From assembly GCA_023634235.1 (NCBI GenBank), contig JAMKCF010000013.1, positions 248,001 through 312,000 on the forward strand: 64,000 bases of DNA, given 5' to 3'. The stretch is from Pisaster brevispinus. Its lineage: Eukaryota; Echinodermata; Asteroidea; Forcipulatida; Asteriidae. Made by a program: the position numbers and the translations under genes. Of this stretch, positions 1 through 9,100 are shown piece by piece; the stretch's first letter is position 1, and each line of letters starts with the position of its first letter. The notes under the pieces were generated by a model that ran no database searches, had not been told where the DNA came from, and saw only the letters and a program-made list of their open reading frames with translations.

Positions 1-160
1 CACAGGTACCCATTTTACCCCTGGGTGGAGAGAAGCAATTATGGTTAAGTGTCTTGCTCAAGGACACAAGTGCCATGACTGGGATTCGAACCCACATACC
101 GATAACTTAACCACCAGAACTTGAGTCCGATGCTCTTATCCGCTCGGCCACGACACCCCC
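1..160 (-). repeat. SINE with tRNA-Leu(CAA)-like head
   Basis: Read on the minus strand, about 157 to 74 looks like a tRNA-Leu: a TGGCCGAGCGG A-box region, anticodon loop CTCAAGT (anticodon CAA), a long variable arm and a GGGTTCGAATCCC B box. The acceptor arms pair poorly and there is no gap before the next part, so this is a SINE head rather than a tRNA gene. The body (about 73 to 1) holds the CTTGAGCAAGACACTTAACC segment that recurs at 32.2 kb and, diverged, at 24.6 and 34.5 kb. That segment resembles the MIR/L2 type of 3' tail. The copy is cut by the window edge. Confidence 0.7.
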
Positions 161-281
161 TAATTGTATTAGAAAAAATACAGGATCTTAAAAATCCTGG
201 AAAAAAAAATTGTCATCTGTTTTGTTATATTATACCGAATCATTTCATTTTCATCAACATTTCGTCTTATCACCATTTCAG

Positions 282-843
282 AACCACACACCCCCACAAG
301 CCAGCGCATCCATGTTTGTATCAAACGACCATGCCCCGCCTCCACCATACCATGCCACGCCCACCAGCGGCCATCTTGATCGGACAGCTCCGCCCAGTTT
401 ACCTTTTTATCAACCCGCTACCCAATCACAGCCAAGTGTTGATATGATTGACAGTCAACTTGTGAATACATCCGTCCTTCCTACTCCAATAATCAACCAA
501 TCAGGAGCTTCTGTTGCTGCGAATGGCAGTGGATTACTCCGCCCACCTTTTATGTTGGACCAATCAGTAACCCCACAAGTTTCACTTCCACCTCACTCCA
601 CCAATCTAACCACAACTCCAGGTTTGAGTGACAGCACCGTTCCCCTCCCACCATACTCTTCCAACCAATCAGCAATGACTCCAGGAACTTTTGCAGCCAG
701 GGGGCTCCTCCCAGCCCATTTGGTTGACCAATCAACAGTGATGTTTCCCAACTTATCTGCATCTCGAATATATCCGCCAGAAGAGGCAGCATTGAATGAT
801 ATTGTGCAGAGAATGAATGAGGCATATCCAGCAAATCTTCAAG
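282..843 (+). CDS. Proline-rich PPxY protein, internal coding exon (3' part of gene)
   Basis: The acceptor is a pyrimidine-rich stretch ending in TTTCAG at 276-281. The exon is open in phase 0 and I end it at the CAAG|GTGAAC donor (843/844), leaving phase 1, which fits the next exon. The encoded segment is rich in Pro, Ser, Thr, Asn and Gln, and looks disordered. It has a PPPPY motif early and an LPPY motif in the middle, both of the WW-domain-binding PY type, and a more ordered end (about EEAALNDIVQRMNEAYP). If the donor is not used the frame stays open to a TAA at 912-914, giving an alternative C-terminus. Upstream exons lie outside the window and the product is not recognised. Intracellular adaptor-like proteins such as alpha-arrestins also carry PY motifs, but nothing else here shows that family. 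Confidence 0.6.
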
Positions 844-904
844 GTGAACAAAATTTACAATCTCAAAGCCTGAAGTCCTTCTATCAACCAGGGCTCGTTT
901 TTAC

Positions 905-1030
905 GAACAGCTAAGATTGATCTTAACTGCCAGTCACTCTTTAATACTGAGCAAAGTGTGATGTCACAATACAAATCACTATGGTAATATTAACACTCGC
1001 TAAAGATGAATATTAGTGTTTTTTGAAATG
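905..1030 (+). repeat. MITE relic related to the copy at 42165-42297
   Basis: The central words GTGTGATGTCACAAT, AAATCACTATGGT and a following run of AATATTAACA-like sequence match the middle of the TIR element at 42165-42297. The termini are decayed. It overlaps the alternative stop at 912-914, so the 3' end of the read-through reading frame is partly transposon-derived. Confidence 0.45.
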
Positions 1031-1868
1031 CCGCTTTTCAGCTCATCAGCTGGTATTCTCTTCTTTTTGTTTTACAACAATAACTAACATAAAACAAGTT
1101 TCAAAAACTGACAAACTTTGCATGAAGTTAAGGGTGGTTGGCCATTTCTCTTGTTATTGAAATTATTGAAATTATAAAGTTGTGTCTGGAATCAGTAGGG
1201 GATTAATTGATAAACATTTGTGTAAAATATATTAGGTATATATTAGGCTCTGTTTCAAAGGAGCCTAAACATATACACAATCTTTGTTTTTATTTTTTAA
1301 TGAATTCCATTGAAAAGGAATCTATGAAAAGGAAACTTGCCAACTTGCCGATCGTTCCTCTCTAAGTAATAATGTCAAAGCAAACAATTTGTTTAGAAAT
1401 TACTTTTTTTAAATGTAGGGCCATCATTTTTGTTTTTGTCAAAGTAAGGCTAATTTATAAGCTTCAAAATTATAAAGAAAAAAACAATAAAAGTAACCCT
1501 GTGACAGCTTCAGCTGAATACAGTGTCTACTTGCTCAGAAAAAAAGAAAAAAACTGTCCAAGGTATTTTCACATCGGGTACCAGCCACATCTCAGGCCGC
1601 AGCATTTGCAATAGTCACCAACCCTCCAAAATCTGGAGAGAAAAAACAATTCATGCATCTCAGTTTTAAATGTTTTTATTGATTTCTTCAGGTACATTAT
1701 CAGGCAATCTGATTTCACAGGCTATTTACTACCATTACCATTTTTATAACAAGTAAGCTTTCGGATAGAAATTACACCCTTTTTTTTCCTTTTTTTTTGG
1801 GGGGGGGGGGGTCGGCGCCCTTGTACCATATGATTTAATGCTTCAATTCTTGTTCTGTAATTCTGCAG
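1031..1868. other. Intron of the proline-rich gene
   Basis: I see no coding potential between the two exons. It holds AT-rich sequence, an A-rich stretch near 1480-1560 and a G homopolymer at about 1799-1811 just before the acceptor region. Confidence 0.5.
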
Positions 1869-1949
1869 ATACACCAGCCTCACCAGAGATGCCTCCTCCT
1901 CCATCTTACACAGCGGCTCCTACATTCATGCGCACCAGAAGATCACACG
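1869..1949 (+). CDS. Proline-rich PPxY protein, penultimate exon
   Basis: This is an 81-nt exon with acceptor TTCTGCAG and donor CACG|GTAAGT. It enters and leaves in phase 1, so it could be skipped without shifting the frame. It encodes DTPASPEMPPPPSYTAAP followed by a short basic stretch (FMRTRRSH). The PPPPSY run continues the PY-motif character of the previous exon, which supports joining them. Confidence 0.6.
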
Positions 1950-2084
1950 GTAAGTCATTCCAACCAAGAAGTTCTCCTCCGATTAGCATCAAGGAAAATT
2001 TGGACGTAATCGTTTTCAGCCAATCCACATTTTAGTACTTTCTCAAATTGATTGCTTTGCTTATACTTTCTGACAACACACACA

Positions 2085-2211
2085 ATGGGGGACTTTTGGG
2101 GTGCTACGTGGCAGCAGACTGTTCTCGGTAATGTGCGCATGCTCAGAACTTCATAAGCAATGGAAATTTACCTGGTAAGTCTGCTGCCACCTAGCGTTCC
2201 AAAGTCTCTCA
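2085..2211. repeat. Foldback MITE in the last intron
   Basis: Arms of about 30 bp face each other: GGTGCTACGTGGCAGCAGAC on the left and GTCTGCTGCCACCTAGCG on the right. They are extended by GGGACTTTTGG and CCAAAGTCTCTC. Termini of this kind with a short centre are typical of a non-autonomous DNA transposon. Target duplication is not clear. Confidence 0.6.
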
Positions 2212-2513
2212 TTGGAGATTTGCATGCTAGACGGCATCAGGCTGTGAGGCAAATCTACTATTCTCGAAAATGTGTGAATGCTCAGAAACATTGAAAATTA
2301 CCTTGTATATGTGCTTCCACCCGAACTTCTCAAAGTCTTCTCAGTTGCCTCTTTGTCCTTCGCCTTTTCAATGATGCCTCTTAAAATGGAAAGAGATTAT
2401 ACTACCCACTACCCATAGAGGTGCTGTTTACTGAATTGTCTTCCACTTTGAGGAGTTAAAGCCCTGATTTTGTCATTTTTTACAGTTGTTCATTGTCTTT
2501 TTTGCAATCCCAG

Positions 2514-2617
2514 GTCGCCATGATAACCCAACCGATATGATAGATGCAGTGGCACGCATCGGTGACGCGATGTCGTATCTCGTAGCTAGGGTTGCAGACA
2601 GACCTTCTGGAATGTAG
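2514..2617 (+). CDS. Proline-rich PPxY protein, last exon
   Basis: The acceptor is TTTTTTGCAATCCCAG, and the reading frame (phase 1 entry) runs to TAG at 2615-2617. It encodes a short tail beginning GRHDNPTDMIDAVARIGDAM, predicted to be an amphipathic helix (roughly IDAVARIGDAMSYLVARVAD), and ends DRPSGM. A short C-terminal helix like this might mediate dimerisation or partner binding. I do not recognise the family. Confidence 0.6.
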
Positions 2618-2619
2618 AT

Positions 2620-3150
2620 GTATGCACCGAGGTATCTAACAGGCTCTGCTGCTGGTATTTAAACTTGATTTGGGGTTGAACAAAGAAAATTTGACTAGAG
2701 CCGGATTTGAACCAATGACTTCCAGTTGAACAAACTGGCGCTCTACCAACTGAGCTATCTAGTCCTATGTTGGCTATCTCCCTATTTGTCACGTTCAACT
2801 GGGGGTCATTGGTTTAAATCCAGCGAATAAATTTGTCTTTGTTCAACCCCAAATAATTTATCAATTCAACCGGTCAGTTTCCCTTGTGGTTTATAACTTG
2901 AAATTTGAAAATAAAAAGTTGCATCCCCTTCAGGTGATCCCTGGCTACATAGCAGCTAAATGCCCTCCTGATTGGCTTGTGAGTGCCCCCTACCCCTCTC
3001 CCCTGAACAAAGATATTAAGAATAAAGGAAGACCGCCAACCAGAGGTTGTTGGTTCAAATCTCGCTCTAGTCAATTTTGTTTTTGTTCAACCCCAAATCA
3101 TATAAACATTTGCCTAGTCAGTTTCCCATGTGGTTTATAACTTGATATTT
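2620..3150 (-). repeat. SINEs with tRNA-Asn(GTT)-like head
   Basis: On the minus strand 2764 to 2692 folds as a tRNA. Acceptor arms GACTAGA/TCTAGTC pair perfectly, the D arm is GCTC..GAGC, and the anticodon stem-loop CCAGT-TTGTTCA-ACTGG has anticodon GTT (Asn). The T arm is weaker. The same head and a shared body (words TTTGTTCAACCCCAAAT, AGTTTCCC, TGTGGTTTAT, CCCCTT-AGGTGATCC, ACAAAGATAT-AAGAA) recur at 2820-3150, 11370-11580 and 32450-32830. The repetition and the embedding in body sequence say SINE. A functional tRNA-Asn at 2692-2764 is less likely because of the weak T arm. Confidence 0.65.
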
Positions 3151-4240
3151 AAACTTGGCAAACAGTATTCACAGACAAAAGTCTGCAATGTCAAACTTTT
3201 CTTTAAACGTTCAGGATTTACTCCCACAAAGTCAGGCTGAAAGAATTTGGGGTTGTGGGTGTCACTAATTAATATGCCAAAGTTTTAGAATCTTAAACAT
3301 CCAGTATTTTCTTGTGTTTAAATTTTTAGGGAGGAGGGCTAATATTTATTAGGGTTTTGAGAAAGCATTTATAAAGATACCTCTAATATTGGATCAAATT
3401 TCCTAATCAAAATTCTCTTTTTTATATATTATTGCTGATAATGAATATGATATTTTTTGTATGTGTGACTAAAAAGTATTTTAAGTTTAGCTTTGTTTCC
3501 ATACCCTGCTTTGTAAATGTTACTCTCTACTTTTTTAAGTTGGCTGAATTTTTTACGCTTTTACAAGCTAATATATTTTTATACTCTTGTGTCAAACACT
3601 GCAGTATTTCGTATTCACTGGTTATTTTTTGGATGGCATTAACTTCCGTATGATGGTTTTGATATGAGTAAATGCTGAAATATTCAGCGTAACTTAAGTT
3701 TTTCTTATTTTAAAATGTATGAATTGTGTGTGCTTTGCAAACTGCTGAAAAATGGGAGATAACAAATAAATATAGAATCTAAAAAATGCTTTGCAACTTC
3801 CGTCCATGAAGGCCTTAACAGAATTATTGAATACATTTATAAATAAATGTTGACAACATTTTTGATAGATTATATCTTTGTGTTTTTTATTATTTATTTT
3901 CTGTTTGTTGTTGACGTTTGTACTTCTATATAAAGTTTCTTTGATGGATATTGACATTAATTGTCATGTTGCCCCACCTTCTCAGTCGTGTTCCCTGACT
4001 AGAGCAGCATAAAAGTGTAAATAAACCAAAAAGATGCCAGACTTATTCATCTCCCTCCTGAATTCTTTTTTGGGGAATAAAAGCAAGAGGAGTTTTCGTT
4101 CCATGATCAAAACCTGAACACAGTTCCCCCACCCCCACCTCACTATTTTGAATCCCAAAAGCAAAGTTGTCACATCCTGGCCTTCACAGAATCTTGCCAT
4201 GCTGCAACCATATATATCAGGAGCCGATTCCACAGAGCTG
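3151..4240. other. Intergenic, no gene recognised
   Basis: This is AT-rich sequence after the proline-rich gene. The short open frames here lack splice signals, start context and protein-like composition. Possible 3' UTR or downstream sequence of the upstream gene. Confidence 0.5.
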
Positions 4241-4276
4241 CCCAATGATTGATTTTGTGGTTACTGTGGTATTTTC

Positions 4277-4506
4277 CATTTCATAGCGCTGCTAAAACCG
4301 TAAGCACTTAAAAAGGCATGCTGTACCTTTTCGCGCTTACTGTATGAAAATGAATGACATAACAGTGTAAATCCATGGTGAACCCGCAAGCTGGCCGGCT
4401 AATTTTCTTGCTAACCTGTGAAATACGCTTAAGCAAATTGTTCTACTATATACACTGTAGTTAGCACGAAAATTTGCTTACTGGTAAGTAGCGTTATGAA
4501 ATTAGC
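4277..4506. repeat. MITE, relative of the GGGCCCAATTTCAT family
   Basis: Inverted ends TTTCATAGCGCTGCTAAAACC on the left and GGTAAGTAGCGTTATGAAAT on the right enclose about 180 bp. The ends resemble, but differ from, the GGGCCCAATTTCAT family found at several other places in this window. Confidence 0.5.
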
Positions 4507-4689
4507 CTCTGGTCCTGTATGTTCTCTGTGATAAAGCAATAATGATCACTGATTCTCATAAACTCATGAAAGGCTCAGACTCTTTTGACCTCTCAGCATC
4601 AGTTTGGAATGGGCAGAGCAAACAATGGCTGCACCATGATGAATTTTAAGGTCAACGCGATCAGCTGAAAAGTCAAATTTTGATAATCT

Positions 4690-4875
4690 ATTCTAGACAG
4701 CTCTTATAAAGCAAGTGGGCCTTGAAAAAGATGACTGCGAAAAAATTATCACTAGACACAGCTTAATCTTGCTAAGCAGAAACAGGTTACCAGCCAAAAT
4801 ATAATTTAGTCATGTTATGCCACTGGTGCCCTTTTTTTCTTTGCTTACTAAAGAAACTTGATGAAATTGGGCCCA
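4690..4875. repeat. Degenerate GGGCCCAATTTCAT-family MITE
   Basis: Shared internal words (TTGCTAAGCAGAAACAGGTTACC, CACTGGTGCCC, a right end of GATGAAATTGGGCCC) match the better copies at 34.5 and 40.7 kb. The left end is eroded to GACAGCTCTTATAAAGC. Confidence 0.45.
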
Positions 4876-5280
4876 GGTCAGGCTAGAGAGGAAGGCCTAG
4901 AGAGGAAGGACTGAATTAATTTAATATCCCCTCAGGCTAAGATGGCAGTGACATCCAACCTAGTCAAATTTAAGGCAAATGACATCGTCTAGTTGCAACA
5001 TTACGCATGAGCGAGGTTATATCATGGAGTCCGGAGGTAGAATTAGATTCTACCTCCATGGTTATATTCTATCTTCATGAAGATCCAGTGACAACAAAAA
5101 TGTGTAAAAATGAATTTAAGGGTTTGAATTCATTAAAATATGTATTAAGTTTATCCGTCAACAGGTTGGAGAATGAATGTTCAAAATATTTTATGGATTT
5201 TCATGTACCTGTGATATCTTCCATATTAATGCTTTCATTTTTGTTGTGGAGCAAATCGAATGAACTGACCTAATAACAAA

Positions 5281-5538
5281 CATCATCATTAATAGTTTCG
5301 TCCTTTTATCCCCGCACCCCCCCCCCCCCCCCTCCACCCAGAATAATAACATGCGGTTCAATTGGTCTGATATTTACTTTAACGTTTCATAAAATGGTCG
5401 TCGGTCTTGTCTTGAAAGATAAACTTACACGATCAGCTGTCTGTCTGTCACGTGTTTACGGCATGTAAAAAAACGAGACGGCGGTGTACGTGTACGTAAC
5501 GGTGTTTATTATTCAACTTGCTTCGCCACAGAGAAAAG
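5281..5538 (+). promoter_or_regulatory. Putative ERMP1 promoter and 5' UTR
   Basis: This is the sequence just upstream of the ERMP1 start codon. It has a poly-C tract at about 5316-5330, three CTGT repeats, a CACGTG E-box at 5449-5454 and a locally CpG-rich stretch (GAGACGGCGGTGTACGTGTACG) unlike the surrounding AT-rich DNA. No convincing TATA box is seen. The E-box could bind bHLH-ZIP factors, but that is inference. The transcription start is not determined. Confidence 0.4.
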
Positions 5539-6130
5539 ATGGGTAAAGAGGATGGAAGAGACGTTCGGCAACGAAATTTCGGGGTTGAAAACCTCCTGAA
5601 TGTAACCCCAAGTGGCTACCAAAATGGCTCGAAGGATAAAAAGATCCCCTCTCGCTACATTTCGGAGAGGATTTTCGGCTACATTTTGGTGTACATGGGG
5701 TTACTTTTACTCGTTGCCCTGTGGAGTTACCACCGACTTCCCCTACCGAAGACCGTGGCCGAGCATGGTGGCTCGGGGGAGTTTTTGGAGGAGCGGGCCC
5801 GGGCGCACGTCGCGGCGATCACCAGCTTGGGACCCCGGCCATCGGGGTCGCGTGCAAACGAAGTTCACTGCGTGGAATACATCCTGAAATCACTCGACAA
5901 GATAAAGAAAATGGCCGTGCCTGGTGTACACGAGATAGAAGTGGATATTTCCTACCCAGAAGGATCGTTTACGATGGATATTTGGGGAGGTTTCACGCCG
6001 TATTACAAGAAAATTACAAACATTGCGGTACGATTGAGTCCGGGGAAAGATGTGGTGAGACAAGGCGAGGGTTCCGACGACCACAGCCTGCTGGTCAACG
6101 GACATTTTGACACCGTGGAAGGAAGCCCAG
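5539..6130 (+). CDS. ERMP1: ERMP1 exon 1
   Basis: The ATG at 5539 sits in AAGATGG, a favourable context; the frame upstream offers only non-ATG codons. Residues 1-44 are charged and cytosolic, 45-62 ([18 protein letters not shown]) form the signal anchor, and the peptidase domain begins around GPRPSGS. The exon ends in the motif [12 protein letters not shown], which contains metal ligand H189 and D191. Donor CCCAG|GTAAG, phase 1. Confidence 0.95.
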
Positions 6131-9100
6131 GTAAGAAGCAACCTTTTTTTCAACGATAGCCAATTGCTCAATTTTTACTTGTTAGTTTGCGAGAGAAGAT
6201 TGTCATTTTGTTTTCTTCTGCACTTTTGTTGTTGTTTTTGTTTTTACTTCTTTACTTTGTTATTTTTTTTTCTTCTTTGTTCTCCAACAAGCCAAGTCCA
6301 AGGACCAACCAAGCCTTTCATAAATCTTACAAATATGCCTACATCATGATTGGTATTTAACTGTACAGTAATATTCATCAATTTAATAATGCTAAACACA
6401 GTTACAGGTCTGTTTTTTAAAATTTTGGTTGGATGATCAAATCCTCTGGTGAGCGATACCTTGCAATTGCAGCAACTTTTTTTAAGAAGAATTTCTCAAT
6501 AATTAATCGTACGCTTTTGCTTGGGGGAAAACACAAGCTGTACAATGTATAAAGGAGATTTATAGCTTAGGTTCTTTCCTCCAATGATTTTACTTGCCAT
6601 TAACATGACATCGCAACTACAGTAGTGCTAGGATTGTATGTACATGTTACAGTCCCTGTATTCCTCGAGAGTCTAGTTCTATCCTTTTTAATGACTTCGG
6701 CAATTACTAGCAGAGTAATACCCGACAGTGACAGTGACACTGGCGCTGGGAGTGGCACTAGGTAGGTGTGCGACACTTCTAAGCTAGTACCACAGTACGA
6801 GTAGAACTACATGATTTCTCGATTTGTCTAGTCCAATCTATAATGACTTTGGCAATTACTGGCAAAGTCGTTAAGGAAGAAACTACATTGTACACCTGAC
6901 ACTGACAGAGGTAGTGAGACTACATTTAAGTACGTGTAGATGTAACCATGCAATACACACAAGTAATTTTCATTTTTATATATTACCTATTGTAACCCTA
7001 GCTCTGTAATTAAACAAAGGCTGTTGTTCCCCCCCCCCCTTTTCCGGTCTCCATGAACGAAGGCCATGTTCCTTGTGGAAAATGACCTTGCCCTTTCTCT
7101 GAGGAATGAAGCTCTGTTCTTTGTGTTGTAAGAAACACAGTGCTCGTCAGTCCATAATTGTATCCTTTATGGCAATGTCATACAAGGTAATTTACAGGCA
7201 AGAAGAAAATTTAGTCACATTTCAGTTTTCTCATTGCTTTCCTTCCCAGGGATAGTGAATTATAGCCAGAAGAATGGCTCTTGTGCTACCAAAGTGTTTC
7301 TTTTGCATGCAGTGAGTTGATTGCCTCCAAGTTGGCAGAAAAAATTACGCAGTGATACAAGGCCTTTTGTATCCCATTTGATCCTAAAATGTTAAGGGAT
7401 AGGTGAGTCACTGCATTTTCGGAAAAAGTGGATTCATTCCCACCCTTTTATGTTCATTAAACTCACCATCCAACCATCGATTATTAGCTGTTTCGTAGCG
7501 CAGCGTAGCGAAACAGCTCTTGTTTTCGTTAAAGTTTTTTTAGCTGTTTCGCAGCGCAGCGAAACAGCTCTTGTTTTCGTTGTCTGTTTCAGTAAAAAAA
7601 GCCATTGAGATAACACACGTTCGTTCTAAGCGGCCTTTTGCATAGTTCCTAATGAGCAATTGCAATGAAACTTTCAGTGATGAAAGGCATTGGTGCAATA
7701 ATGATCCTAAAACAATGATGTCATGATGACATCATCACCTGTCACGTGACGTCATTTTAAAGGTTTCTATTTTAAATATTTGAAAATCCGTAACAAATCA
7801 GCCACAAGAGACCGTAGGTTTCTGTTTGCGGGATTGTATAGGGATAAGTTAGGTCTTCATTTTATTCAGTGTGCGTGACCTCACATGACCTCTACTTCCG
7901 GTCGAAACCGGAAGTGCCTCGTAATTCAAAAGTGCTAAATGTTATGAAAATGCTTTCAACGATGTTAGTGTCTGGCAAGAGTGTGCATTTGAAAAAAAAA
8001 TACCGATGACGTCACGATACACAAGAGCGCCCTCTAGTGGCAGGTTGAAAACAGTTAAAAATGGACTTTTAGAAGATGTGTGTGGTGAAGTTCTGTGTAA
8101 TCACTTCAAAATTTACACACATGTTAAACGTGAAGCAGCCATTATATGTGTGAAGTTTCAGATTGATGACGTCATCGGGGGTCACGTGATGTGGCATTAA
8201 AGGTGCACTTTTTGAAGTCGTATATCTCCCGAAGTATTAGTGCTATCATGTTGAAACTTGGTAGGTTGTTAGATATTGGCAAGTTCTTGTAAATTTTGGA
8301 ATGACGTCATGATGACGTCATCACATGATTTTTTTATGATTTTTTTCATTTTTTGCACCTTTTAGTCATAAATTGCTAACAAAACGTGGTATAATCCAAA
8401 TTCTTATTTAAACAGGCTTGACACGTCGTAACTGCTTTGAATAAAAAACCCTTTCATATTCAGTTGATTAATTTCAAAAAGTTAAGGCGTAACAGCTCGG
8501 CATTTGTGCACAAATGCAATATGTCTAGTTTATTATTTTTTTTATTTGTCTGTTTCAGTAAAAAAGGCTATTGACATAACGCACGTTCGGTCAAAGCGGC
8601 TTTTTGCATAGTTCCTAAAGAGCAATTACAATGAAACTTTCAGTGATGAAAGGCATTGGTGCAATAAAGATCTCAAAACAATGAGGTCATGATGACGTCA
8701 TCACCTGTCACGTGATGTCATCTTAAAGGTTTCTATTTTAAATATTTGAAAATCAGTAACAAATCAGCCACAAGAGACCGTAGGTTTTTGATTGCGGGAT
8801 TGTATAGGGATAAATTAGGTCTTCATTTTATTCAGTGTGCGTGACCTCACATGACCTCTACTTCCGGTCGAAACCGGAACTGCCTCGTTATTCAAAAGTG
8901 GAAATAGTTATGAAGTTGCTTTTAACTATGTTATTGTCTGGCAAGGGTGGGTAATTAAAAAAAAAATACCGATGACGTCACAACACACAAGAGCGCCCTC
9001 TAGCGGCAGGTTGAAAACTGATCAAAATGGACTTTTTGAAGATGTGTGTGGTGAAATTTTGTGTATTCACTTCAAAATTTACACACATGTTGATCGTCGA

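Noticed and set aside
74..157. A genuine tRNA-Leu gene on the minus strand
   Set aside because: Acceptor arms mismatch at several positions and the adjoining body occurs in other copies.
2692..2764. A genuine tRNA-Asn gene on the minus strand
   Set aside because: The acceptor and anticodon stems are good, but the T arm is weak and the head is embedded in repeat body sequence that recurs in the window, so a SINE head is the better reading.
5721..6110. Alternative plus-strand frame over ERMP1 exon 1
   Set aside because: Arg/Gly/Pro-rich shadow of the real exon; the peptidase motifs are in the other frame.
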